DNA of 33,953 nucleotides, from the NCBI RefSeq assembly GCF_900659615.1, contig NZ_CAACUY010000085.1, forward strand, positions 1 through 33,953, in the 5' to 3' direction. Made by a program: the position numbers and the translations under genes. Below are positions 15,072-22,379 of the stretch, one piece after another. The notes under the pieces are model-generated. The model was not told the origin of the DNA. It was given only the letters and a program-made list of their open reading frames with translations, and ran no database searches. Within the stretch, counting starts at the first letter, position 1. Every line of letters starts with the position of its first letter. Source of the stretch: Actinomadura fibrosa. GTDB taxonomy: Bacteria > Actinomycetota > Actinomycetes > Streptosporangiales > Streptosporangiaceae.

Positions 15072-15530
15072 TCAGCGCGGTCTGTCGGCGGTCTCGACGG
15101 ACCGCCACAGCGTCTCGTACCAGGGCGGCCTGGTCGCTGGGCCGCCCTTGCGGGCCTGCTGCCCGCCGTCACCGCCGCCGTCCAGGACGATGTAGCACTT
15201 CACGTCCGGGCGGCAGTAATGGAGCCTTCGCGTCGCCTCCCGCTCAATGTACGACTTATCTCCCAGTTGCTGCTTGCGTTGGGCGAGTTCGTCGACCTGC
15301 TTGCGGGCGACGTTCTCCTTGTGCTGGAGGTCCGCGATCTCCTTGCGCTGGGCGATGTACTCGCGCACGGGATAGGCGAGGCTCAGCGCGATCGCGCAGA
15401 CGACGACCGCCAGGATCGCGGCGCGGCTGGTCAGCGCCGGGTTGCCGCGGCGGCCGCCGCCGCCCCCGGCGCCGCCGGCCGTGTCGTCGCGCGCCCCGCG
15501 GGGCGCGTCCCGCTCACCGTCCTGTGCCAT
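15072..15530 (-). CDS. Septum formation initiator (FtsB/DivIC-like)
   Basis: A 152-residue bitopic division protein. It has a Gly/Asp-rich cytoplasmic tail (1-35), one transmembrane helix (about 36-54), an extracytoplasmic coiled coil (about 55-92, with YIAQRKEIADLQHKENV), and the conserved C-terminal DKSYIEREATRRLHYCRP segment. Proteins of this family join FtsL and FtsQ in the divisome. The C-terminal tail after residue 115 is Gly-rich and variable. It lies 19 bp downstream of eno on the same strand, the usual actinobacterial order. The start ATG at 15530 has a poor Shine-Dalgarno, consistent with coupling to eno. Confidence 0.9.
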   Translation of the reverse strand: MAQDGERDAPRGARDDTAGGAGGGGGRRGNPALTSRAAILAVVVCAIALSLAYPVREYIAQRKEIADLQHKENVARKQVDELAQRKQQLGDKSYIEREATRRLHYCRPDVKCYIVLDGGGDGGQQARKGGPATRPPWYETLWRSVETADRPR

Positions 15531-15549
15531 CGCGTGTCCCGGGCCCCGG

Positions 15550-16833
15550 TCAGCCCTCCGCGCGGAAGCGCGGGAACGCGGCGGCCCCGGCGTAGCGGGC
15601 CGCGTCGTCGAGCAGCTCCTCGATGCGCAGCAGCTGGTTGTACTTGGCGACGCGGTCGCTGCGGGCCGGCGCGCCGGTCTTGATCTGGCCGCAGTTGGTG
15701 GCGACGGCGAGGTCGGCGATCGTGGTGTCCTCGGTCTCGCCGGACCGGTGGCTCATCATGCAGCGGTAGCCGCTGGTCTGGGCGAGCGACACCGCGTCGA
15801 GCGTCTCGCTGAGCGTGCCGATCTGGTTGACCTTGACGAGCAGCGCGTTCGCCGCGCCGGACTCGATGCCGCGCGCGAGCCGCTCGGGATTGGTGACGAA
15901 CAGGTCGTCGCCGACGAGCTGGACGCGGTCGCCGACGGCGGCGGTGAGGCCCTGCCAGCCCGTCCAGTCCTCCTCGTCGAGGGGGTCCTCGATGGAGACG
16001 AGCGGGTAGTTGCCGAGCAGCTCGGCGTAGTAGGCGGCCATGTCGTCGGCGGACCGCTTGGTGCCCTCGAACGCGTAGAGGCCGTCGGCGTGGAACTCGG
16101 TGGCGGCGACGTCCAGGGCGAGCGCGATGTCGCGGCCGGGGGCGAACCCGGCCTTGCGGATCGCCTCCAGGATGAGGTCGAGCGCGTCCCGGTTGCTCGG
16201 CAGGTCGGGCGCGAAGCCGCCCTCGTCGCCGAGACCGGTGTTCAGGCCCTTGGACTTCAGCACCGACTTCAGCGCGTGGTAGGTCTCGGCGCCCCAGCGC
16301 AGCGCCTCGGAGAACGTCGCGGCGCCGATCGGCGCGATCATGAACTCCTGGACGTCGACGTTGGTGTCGGCGTGCGCGCCGCCGTTCAGGATGTTCATCA
16401 TCGGGACGGGCAGCAGGTGCGCGTTCGGCCCGCCGACGTAGCGGAACAGCGGCAGCCCGGCGGAGTCGGCGGCGGCCTTGGCCACGGCGAGGCTCACGCC
16501 GAGGATCGCGTTGGCGCCGAGCTTGGACTTGGCGGGCGTGCCGTCCAGGTCGGCGAGGAGCTGGTCGATCAGCCGCTGGTCGGAGGCGGGGTAGCCGACG
16601 AGCTTCTCGTCGATCGTCTCGTTGACGGCCTTGACGGCGTTCCGGACGCCCTTCCCGCCGTACCGCTCGCCGCCGTCGCGCAGCTCGACGGCCTCGAACT
16701 GGCCGGTGGACGCGCCGCTCGGGACGGCGGCGTGCGCCTCGGTCCCGTCGGCGAGCAGCACCTCGACCTCGACGGTCGGATTGCCGCGGGAGTCAAGGAT
16801 CTCCCGGGCGATTACGGCCTCGATCGACGACAC
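15550..16833 (-). CDS. eno: Enolase
   Basis: A 427-residue phosphopyruvate hydratase of glycolysis, interconverting 2-phosphoglycerate and phosphoenolpyruvate; Mg-dependent, cytoplasmic. Visible hallmarks are AREILDSRGNPTVEVEV at the N-terminus, the substrate loop SGASTGQFEA (39-48), GGAHADTNVDVQEFMI, LGDEGGFAPDL, SIEDPLDEEDW, LLVKVNQIGTL with the catalytic Lys, and SHRSGETEDTTIADLAV near the C-terminus. The start is the GTG at 16833, preceded by AGGGAG 7 nt upstream; the open frame reaching 17037 is an unconserved extension. Length matches the family exactly. Confidence 0.97.
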   Translation of the reverse strand: MSSIEAVIAREILDSRGNPTVEVEVLLADGTEAHAAVPSGASTGQFEAVELRDGGERYGGKGVRNAVKAVNETIDEKLVGYPASDQRLIDQLLADLDGTPAKSKLGANAILGVSLAVAKAAADSAGLPLFRYVGGPNAHLLPVPMMNILNGGAHADTNVDVQEFMIAPIGAATFSEALRWGAETYHALKSVLKSKGLNTGLGDEGGFAPDLPSNRDALDLILEAIRKAGFAPGRDIALALDVAATEFHADGLYAFEGTKRSADDMAAYYAELLGNYPLVSIEDPLDEEDWTGWQGLTAAVGDRVQLVGDDLFVTNPERLARGIESGAANALLVKVNQIGTLSETLDAVSLAQTSGYRCMMSHRSGETEDTTIADLAVATNCGQIKTGAPARSDRVAKYNQLLRIEELLDDAARYAGAAAFPRFRAEG

Positions 16834-17164
16834 GGGCAACTCCCTGGTGATGCGGATGGTCTCGCGGCTGCTTTCCGCCCGCCGGCCGGCCGTCCGGTTT
16901 CCCCGTCCGGCCCGCCGCGGGCCCACCGAGCCTATCCGCGCCCGCGCGACGGCGCCCACCTGGCTCGCCGTTCCCCGGCCGGATGGGACGTTCCGGGCGG
17001 TCCGGGCGTACATATTTCCCCGTCCCGTGTGTCCCATCCCACACCGCCGCCGAGCTGGGCACGGGTCGTTACGGAACCGTTCCGCGCAAGCGACTTGACG
17101 GGATCATTGCCTTCCTTATCTACTGTGCACGTCAAATCGACCTGATAAGTAGGGAAACGTGACA
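16834..17164. other. Divergent non-coding region between eno and the ABC importer operon
   Basis: No ORF is supported here. It holds the promoter of the importer (listed separately), the 13-bp palindrome at 17072-17084, and perfect 9-bp inverted arms GGATGGGAC (16981-16989) and GTCCCATCC (17031-17039). These arms flank an AT-rich CATATTTCC patch that could contain the eno -10 on the minus strand (TATGTA, 17009-17014). Confidence 0.5.
17072..17122 (+). promoter_or_regulatory. Promoter and candidate operator of the SsuABC-like operon
   Basis: TTGACG (17095-17100) and TATCTA (17117-17122) are separated by 16 bp and resemble a housekeeping sigma promoter, with the ATG about 40 bp downstream. Ten bases upstream of the -35 is the perfect 13-bp palindrome CGGAACCGTTCCG (17072-17084), well placed for an activator or repressor. 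The regulator is unknown. Confidence 0.5.
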
Positions 17165-18214
17165 ATGCATCGCAGACTCCGCGGGCGCATCGCCGCCGCA
17201 GCCCTGGCCGTCCTGGCATCAGCGGGGACGCTCAGCGCGTGCGGCGACGACGACGGCGGCGACAAGTCCGGTGCTCCCACTCAGCTCAAGCTCGGGTACT
17301 TCCCGAACATCACCCACGCGACGGCGCTCGTCGGGGTGCAGAAGGGGATCTTCGCCAAGCACCTCGGCACCGCGCCGAAGACCGCCACCTTCAACGCCGG
17401 TCCCGCCGCCGTGGAGGCCCTGTTCTCCGGCGCGATCGACGCCACCTTCGTCGGGCCGAACCCGTCCATCAACGCCTGGTCGAAGTCGCACGGCAAGGCC
17501 GTCCACATCATCTCCGGCGCGGCCTCCGGCGGCGTGGCGCTCGTCGTCAAGCCCGGGATCAACGGTGTGCAGGACCTCAAGGGCAAGAAGATCGCGACCC
17601 CGCAGCTCGGCAACACCCAGGACGTGGCCGTCCGGTACTGGCTGAAGAAGAACGGCCTCACCGCCAACAAGGACGGCAGCGGCGACGTCAAGATCGTCCC
17701 GCAGGACAACGCGCAGACGCTCCAGACCTTCGCGCAGGGCGAGATCGACGGCGCCTGGGTCCCCGAGCCCTACGCGTCCCGGCTCATCCTGGAGAACAAG
17801 GGCAAGAAGCTGCTCGACGAGAAGACGCTCTGGCCCAACGGCAAGTTCGTCATCACGAACCTCCTCGTCAGCCAGGAGTTCGAGAAGAAGCACCCCGACG
17901 TGGTGAAGAAGCTGCTCGAAGGCGTCGTCGAGGCCACCGACTACATCAACAAGAACCAGGCCGAGGCCAAGACCGTCGTCAACGACGCGCTCACCAAGCT
18001 CAGCGGCAAGCCGCTCAAGCAGGACGTCCTCGACTCCGCGTTCAAGGAGATCGAGTTCACCACCGACCCGGTCGCGTCCTCGCTGACCCAGGGCGCCGCG
18101 CACGCCGAGGAGATCGGCCTGCTGCAGAAGACCGACCTGAACGGCATCTACAACCTCGCGGCCCTCAACGACGTGCTCAAGGCGAGCGGGAAGGCACAGG
18201 TCAGCGACAAATGA
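17165..18214 (+). CDS. ABC importer substrate-binding lipoprotein (SsuA/TauA/NMT1 type)
   Basis: A 349-residue extracytoplasmic solute receptor. The signal peptide ends in lipobox LSAC with C26, followed by an Asp-rich spacer. The mature N-terminus QLKLGYFPNITHATALVGVQ is typical of the aliphatic sulfonate/taurine/nitrate/thiamine-precursor binding superfamily. FVGPNPSINAW, GKKIATPQLGNTQDV and a GAWVPEPYASR segment fit the same fold. The exact ligand cannot be read from sequence. The ATG at 17165 has AGGGA 9 nt upstream; a GTG at 17159 is too close to it. The stop overlaps the ATP-binding gene (ATGA), so the three importer genes form one operon. No SsuD-like monooxygenase is adjacent. Confidence 0.9.
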   Translation: MHRRLRGRIAAAALAVLASAGTLSACGDDDGGDKSGAPTQLKLGYFPNITHATALVGVQKGIFAKHLGTAPKTATFNAGPAAVEALFSGAIDATFVGPNPSINAWSKSHGKAVHIISGAASGGVALVVKPGINGVQDLKGKKIATPQLGNTQDVAVRYWLKKNGLTANKDGSGDVKIVPQDNAQTLQTFAQGEIDGAWVPEPYASRLILENKGKKLLDEKTLWPNGKFVITNLLVSQEFEKKHPDVVKKLLEGVVEATDYINKNQAEAKTVVNDALTKLSGKPLKQDVLDSAFKEIEFTTDPVASSLTQGAAHAEEIGLLQKTDLNGIYNLAALNDVLKASGKAQVSDK

Positions 18215-19026
18215 CACAGGCCGTCACGGCCGCCCCGAGCCGGACCGCGGCCGCGGTCCGGCTCGACGGCGTCTCCAAGGCGTTCGGAACCGGCGGCGAC
18301 TCGCTGCTCGCCCTCGACCGCGTGTCCCTCGACGTCGCGCCGGGCGAGTTCACCTGCCTGCTCGGCGCGTCCGGATGCGGCAAGAGCACGCTGCTCAACC
18401 TCGTCGCGGACCTCGACCGGCCGAGCGGCGGGACGATCGACACCGGCGGCGCCCGGGTCGCGCTCATGTTCCAGGAGCCGGCCCTGTTCCCCTGGCTCAC
18501 CGTCACCGGCAACCTGGAGCTCGCGCTCAAGATGCGCGGCGTCCCCCGCGCCGAGCGGCGCGCCCGGGCCGCCGAGCTGCTGGACTCGGTGCACCTCGGC
18601 GGCTTCGCGAAGAAGCGCCCGCACCAGCTCTCCGGCGGTATGCGGCAGCGCGTCGCGCTCGCCCGCGCGCTCGCCCTCACCGAGGACGAGAGCACGGGCG
18701 AGGGCGGCGGCGGGCAGGGCACCGTCCTGCTGATGGACGAGCCGTTCGGCGCCCTCGACGCCATGACCCGCGACCTGCTGCACGACGAGATCGAGCGGAT
18801 CTGGCGCACCCGCGGCCTGACCGTGCTGTTCGTCACGCACAACGTCCGCGAGGCCGTGCGGCTCGGCGACCGCGTCGTGCTGCTCAGCAGCCGGCCGGGA
18901 CGCGTCGTCCAGGAGTTCCCCGTGCCGATGGACCGGCCGCGGCGCATCGACGCGCCGGAGGTCGCGGCGCTCGCCGCGACGATCACCGACCGGCTGCGCG
19001 AGGAGGTCGGCCGCCATGGCGCGTGA
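18211..19026 (+). CDS. ABC importer ATP-binding protein (SsuB-like)
   Basis: A 271-residue cytoplasmic ATPase powering the importer. Walker A GASGCGKST (52-60), Q-loop FQEPALFPW (87-95), signature LSGGMRQRVALARAL (140-154), Walker B VLLMDEPFGALD (172-183) and the switch His in FVTHN (H210) are all intact. FPW after the Q-loop is typical of the nitrate/sulfonate/taurine subfamily. A Gly-rich insertion (about 157-170, with STGEGGGGQG) separates signature and Walker B, where relatives have only a short turn. It overlaps the upstream gene by 4 nt and the permease gene by 11 nt. Confidence 0.94.
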   Translation: MTQAVTAAPSRTAAAVRLDGVSKAFGTGGDSLLALDRVSLDVAPGEFTCLLGASGCGKSTLLNLVADLDRPSGGTIDTGGARVALMFQEPALFPWLTVTGNLELALKMRGVPRAERRARAAELLDSVHLGGFAKKRPHQLSGGMRQRVALARALALTEDESTGEGGGGQGTVLLMDEPFGALDAMTRDLLHDEIERIWRTRGLTVLFVTHNVREAVRLGDRVVLLSSRPGRVVQEFPVPMDRPRRIDAPEVAALAATITDRLREEVGRHGA

Positions 19027-20053
19027 CACGACGGCACGGGACACGACGGCACGGGACGGCCTCCCCCAGGACACCGTCCCCGAGGACACGGTTTCTGAGG
19101 GCACCGTCCCTGAGGACACCGTCCCGCAGGACGACGCGCCCCCGAAGGACACCGCGCCCCCGAAGGACACCGTCCTGCGGAAGGACGCCGCTCCGGTCCC
19201 GGACAGCCGCCTCCAGCGCGAGCTGGCGGGGCTGGACGCGCTGGAGCTCGGCGGCGGCGGGAGGTCGGGACGGCTGCTCCAGCGGTCCTGGTCGGCGGTC
19301 TGGCCCATGGTCACCGCCGTCCTGATCGCCCTCTTCGCCTGGCAGGTCGTGGTGTGGAGCGGCTGGAAGGACCCCTGGGTCCTGCCGGGTCCGGGCGACA
19401 CGCTGCCGATCTTCTGGGACCAGGTGACGAGCGGCCGGTTCTGGGACGCCGTCGGGCTGACCATGCAGCGCGCCGTCATCGGGTTCGCGGTCGCGGTCGG
19501 GGTCGGGGTCGTGGTGGGCGCCCTGGTGTCGCAGTTCCGGGTGCTGCGCCGCGCGTTCGGCTCGCTGATCACCGGGCTCCAGACGATGCCGTCGATCGCG
19601 TGGTTCCCGCTGGCGATCCTGCTGTTCAAGCTCAGCGAGAGCGCGATCCTGTTCGTGGTGGTGCTGGGCGCGGCGCCCTCGATCGCCAACGGGCTGATCG
19701 CGGGCGTCGACTACACGCCGCCGATCCTGCTGCGCGCCGGCAAGGTGATGGGGCTGCGCGGGCTGACGCTGTACCGGCACCTGATCATGCCCGCCTCGCT
19801 GCCGTCGTTCGTGGCGGGGCTGAAGCAGGGCTGGGCGTTCGCGTGGCGGAGCCTGATGGCCGGCGAGCTGCTGGTGATCATCGGCGACACGACCTCGCTC
19901 GGCGTGCTGCTCTCGCAGGCCCGGGAGCTCAACGCCACCGCCGAGATGATCTCCTACATGATCGTGATCCTGATCATCGGCATCGTGATCGACCAGCTGT
20001 TCGGGGTCGCGGACCGCGCCATCCGCACCCGCTGGGGCGTCGACCAGGACTGA
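19016..20053 (+). CDS. ABC importer permease (SsuC-like) with repeat-rich N-terminal tail
   Basis: A 345-residue inner-membrane permease. Six or so hydrophobic segments start at about residue 94 (VWPMVTAVLIALFAWQVVV), and the EAA-type loop that docks the ATPase is GKVMGLRGLTLYRHLIMPAS. SLITGLQTMPSIAWFPLAIL is characteristic of the SsuC/TauC group. The first 60 residues are an unusual Asp/Thr/Pro-rich tail made of imperfect repeats (ARDTT, PEDTV, APPKDT). There is no alternative ATG, GTG or TTG before the membrane domain, so the tail seems to be translated. The gene start lies inside the ATPase gene's end. Confidence 0.92.
   Translation: MARDTTARDTTARDGLPQDTVPEDTVSEGTVPEDTVPQDDAPPKDTAPPKDTVLRKDAAPVPDSRLQRELAGLDALELGGGGRSGRLLQRSWSAVWPMVTAVLIALFAWQVVVWSGWKDPWVLPGPGDTLPIFWDQVTSGRFWDAVGLTMQRAVIGFAVAVGVGVVVGALVSQFRVLRRAFGSLITGLQTMPSIAWFPLAILLFKLSESAILFVVVLGAAPSIANGLIAGVDYTPPILLRAGKVMGLRGLTLYRHLIMPASLPSFVAGLKQGWAFAWRSLMAGELLVIIGDTTSLGVLLSQARELNATAEMISYMIVILIIGIVIDQLFGVADRAIRTRWGVDQD
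19026..19171 (+). repeat. Degenerate in-frame tandem repeats in the permease gene
   Basis: Two perfect copies of the 15-mer ACACGACGGCACGGG (19026-19040 and 19041-19055) are followed by degenerate GACACCGTCCC-type units. Two perfect copies of the 18-mer GCGCCCCCGAAGGACACC then occur (19136-19153 and 19154-19171). Unit lengths are multiples of three, so copy-number change keeps the frame. Confidence 0.85.
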
Positions 20054-20169
20054 CCCGCGGGACTGACCCGGCCCGGACGATCTCTTACCCGCCGCCTAAG
20101 GTCGCGTTTGCCCTGTTCTGGCAAGGAACACCGGGTAACGGCATCGCGCACCGGAGGAGGCCGTCATCC

Positions 20170-20274
20170 GTGTCCGGCCCCGCTCCTCGGCCGGGGAACC
20201 GGCCCGCTGGGGCAGGCGGGTCTCGCTGCGCCACCCGGACATCCGCGCCCGGGTGGCGCTGTCGGCGGCGCTGA
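20170..20274 (+). other. Possible 34-codon leader ORF overlapping the kinase start
   Basis: A GTG at 20170 lies 9 nt after the strong Shine-Dalgarno GGAGGAGG but in another frame than the kinase. It reads 34 codons to TGA at 20272-20274, overlapping the kinase GTG at 20253 by 22 nt. It could be a coupling leader, or reflect a one-base indel in the kinase N-terminus. The peptide is Arg/Gly/Pro-rich without recognisable features. Confidence 0.3.
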
Positions 20275-21608
20275 CGGCCCTCCTGCTGTCCACCGCGATC
20301 GCCGCGGCGACGCTCGTGCTGATCAGGCGGCATGTCAGCGCCGACCTGACCCGGGAGCTGGCCCGCGAGGGCCGCCGGGTCGTCACGATGATCCACTACG
20401 GGGCGCTGCGCGAGGACATCTACGCGCCCGAGGAACTGCACCAGGTGGTCGACGCGGACGGCCGGATCCTCGCCACCAGCCCGCCGATGCGAGGCCGCCC
20501 GCCCGCCCGGCTCCCACCCCCGCCGCCGGACGACGACCGCCGCGACGGGCGCACCTGCCACGTGGACGCGCCGGGCGGCCCGTGCTTCCAGTTCGTCGAG
20601 TTCCGGGTGGGCATGGGCCGCGACGAGAAGTTCGTCTACACGCTCGCGCCGGAGGTCGGGCTGCTGCCGCGCCCGCTGGTCGCCGCGCTCCTCGGCCTCG
20701 GCATCGTGCTCGTCACCGGGCTGGTCGCCTCCATGACGTGGCGGTCGGCGAACCGGACGCTGTGGCCGGTGGAGGCGATCCGCCGCGAGCTCCAGGAGAT
20801 CACCGCGAGCTCCCCGGAGCGCCGCGTGCCCGTCCCGGAGCGCCGCGACGAGGTCGCGCTGCTCGCCGAGAGCGTCAACGCCACCCTCGACCGGCTGGAG
20901 AAGGCGGTCGCGCGGCAGCGCGCGTTCATCCTGGACGTCTCGCACGAGCTGCGCAGCCCGCTCACCGGGCTGCGCATGGAGCTGGAGCTGGCGCTGGCGG
21001 ACCCGGAGGCCACGGACGTGACCGAGACGCTGCGGGCGGTCCTGAGCAACACCGACCGGCTGTCGGCCGTCGTGGACGACCTGATGGCGCTGGCGCGGCT
21101 GGAGGCGGACCGCGACTTCGCGCGCGAAGTCGTGGACCTGACCGAGCTGGTGGACCAGGAGGTCCTGCGGCGGCCCCGCCGCGCCCAGGTCACCGTGCTG
21201 GCCGAGGGGCCGGTGCGGGTGGACGGCGGCCGGAGCGAGCTGGCCCGGCTGCTCACCAACCTCATCGACAACGCCGACCGGCACGCGGTGTCGGCGGTGA
21301 CGCTGACCGTCCGGCTCGACCCGCCGGACACGGCCGTCGTCGAGGTCATCGACGACGGCCCCGGCGTCGCCCCCGAGGACCGGGAGCGCATCTTCGAGCG
21401 CTTCACCCGGCTCGGGGACGGCCGGCACGGCGACGCCGGCGGCACCGGCCTCGGCCTCGTGATCTCGCGGGACATCGCCGCGGCGCACGGCGGCTCGCTC
21501 ACGGTCTCCGACCGGGCCGACGCCGCCGGCGGCGCGCGGTTCGTCGTCCGCCTGCCCGCCGTGACCGGCGACGACCGGACCGGCGGGCAGGGGCCCGGCG
21601 ACCGCTGA
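20253..21608 (+). CDS. Orphan sensor histidine kinase (start ambiguous)
   Basis: A 451-residue or longer membrane kinase. From the GTG at 20253: first membrane helix (about 2-24), an extracytoplasmic sensor (25-138) with a Pro-rich stretch and a CHVDAPGGPC pair, second helix (about 141-162), HAMP linker (165-218), HisKA with DVSHELRSPLTGL and phospho-acceptor H231, N box LLTNLIDNADRH, G1 IDDGPG (366-371) and G2 GGTGLGL. It should phosphorylate a response regulator, but none is encoded nearby. The frame stays open upstream to 20139 with a conserved-looking RRVSLRHPDIRARVAL segment and the strong site GGAGGAGG at 20153-20160. No in-frame ATG, GTG or TTG follows that site, so ATC at 20166 or an indel is possible. 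Confidence 0.88.
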   Translation: MALSAALTALLLSTAIAAATLVLIRRHVSADLTRELAREGRRVVTMIHYGALREDIYAPEELHQVVDADGRILATSPPMRGRPPARLPPPPPDDDRRDGRTCHVDAPGGPCFQFVEFRVGMGRDEKFVYTLAPEVGLLPRPLVAALLGLGIVLVTGLVASMTWRSANRTLWPVEAIRRELQEITASSPERRVPVPERRDEVALLAESVNATLDRLEKAVARQRAFILDVSHELRSPLTGLRMELELALADPEATDVTETLRAVLSNTDRLSAVVDDLMALARLEADRDFAREVVDLTELVDQEVLRRPRRAQVTVLAEGPVRVDGGRSELARLLTNLIDNADRHAVSAVTLTVRLDPPDTAVVEVIDDGPGVAPEDRERIFERFTRLGDGRHGDAGGTGLGLVISRDIAAAHGGSLTVSDRADAAGGARFVVRLPAVTGDDRTGGQGPGDR

Positions 21609-21646
21609 GACCGCCCCCGCGAGACTCGGTCAATCCGGGACCGGGA

Positions 21647-22003
21647 TCAGGCCAGGTCGGCCGCCGTCACCGAGACCTCGATCTCCTCGGACGCCTCGGC
21701 CCCCATGGCGCGGGCGAGCCTGCGGAAGCGCCGGGCCTCGTCCGGGCGGCTGCGCCGCTCCAGGGTCCGGGCCAGCGCCTCGTAGGCCCAGCCGTTGCAG
21801 GGGTCGAGCTCGACGAGCCGGCGGAACGTCTCCTCCGCGCGCCCGAGCTGGGCGCTGTGGAAGTACGCGCGGCCGAGCAGCTCGACGACCGACCGGTTGC
21901 CGGGGTCCCCGGCGGCGATCGGCGCGAGGAGGCGCGCCGCGCCCGCGTAGTCGCGGGCGTCGAAGAACAGGGTCGCCCTCTCGAACTCCTCGTAGCTGGT
22001 CAC
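21647..22003 (-). CDS. Small TPR-repeat protein
   Basis: A 118-residue cytoplasmic helical protein. Two to three tetratricopeptide units are visible: FFDARDYAGAARLLAPIAAG (13-32), then VVELLGRAYFHSAQLGRAEE with DP turns, then AYEALARTLERRSRPDEARR. TPRs mediate protein contacts, and the partner is unknown. The GTG at 22003 follows GGAGGGGG. It is convergent with the kinase gene (38 bp gap) and carries a 17-bp palindrome just upstream. Confidence 0.85.
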   Translation of the reverse strand: MTSYEEFERATLFFDARDYAGAARLLAPIAAGDPGNRSVVELLGRAYFHSAQLGRAEETFRRLVELDPCNGWAYEALARTLERRSRPDEARRFRRLARAMGAEASEEIEVSVTAADLA

Positions 22004-22020
22004 CGCGGCCCCCTCCCATA

Positions 22021-22037
22021 GGTTGCTTGACGCAACC
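22021..22037. promoter_or_regulatory. Palindrome upstream of the TPR gene
   Basis: GGTTGC (22021-22026) and GCAACC (22032-22037) are perfect 6-bp arms around 5 nt, ending 17 nt before the GTG on the minus strand. MarR- or HxlR-like dimers bind sites of this shape, but the assignment is inference. The position between promoter and ribosome site suits repression. Confidence 0.4.
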
Positions 22038-22094
22038 CTGAACCGGGGGCCCCGCCCCTTTGTTCCCGGACGCCCCCGGCGGCGGGTGCGCGCG

Positions 22095-22295
22095 TCAGCC
22101 CAGCTCGTCCTGGAGGCGCTCGCGTTCGGCCTCCAGCTGCTCGATCTGCCCGAGCAGCTCCTCGCGGGCGGTGAGCTCCTGGGCCGCGTCCACGGCGTCC
22201 ATCGGGCCGTCCGTCCGCTCGGGGATCGCGGCGCGCAGCCGCTCCAGGTCCTCCTCGATGATGCCGAGCCTCTCCCGCTTCGCTGCGTCGTCCAT
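22095..22295 (-). CDS. Small coiled-coil protein, unknown function
   Basis: A 66-residue, highly charged protein starting MDDAAKRERLGIIEEDL. Heptad-like spacing of Leu/Ile runs through residues 9-21 and again 46-64 (LLGQIEQLEAERERLQDEL), with a short Pro/Gly hinge between, so a helical hairpin or dimeric coiled coil is likely. The ATG at 22295 is supported by GGAAGGGA upstream; the longer open frame to 22364 lacks a site. No family is recognised. Confidence 0.65.
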   Translation of the reverse strand: MDDAAKRERLGIIEEDLERLRAAIPERTDGPMDAVDAAQELTAREELLGQIEQLEAERERLQDELG

Positions 22296-22379
22296 TCGCG
22301 TCCCTTCCGGATCCGGCGCCATCGCTGTCCCCGCCCTGCATGCCCAGCCGGCGCCGGGTCTCACCTCCGCGGGCGATCT

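Noticed and set aside
17151..17167. GTG at 17159 as start of the receptor gene
   Set aside because: The AGGGA site ends only 3 nt before it; the ATG at 17165 is properly spaced.
19026..19171. CRISPR-like or mobile-element origin for the tandem repeats
   Set aside because: Units are in frame inside a permease gene, contiguous without spacers, and degenerate.
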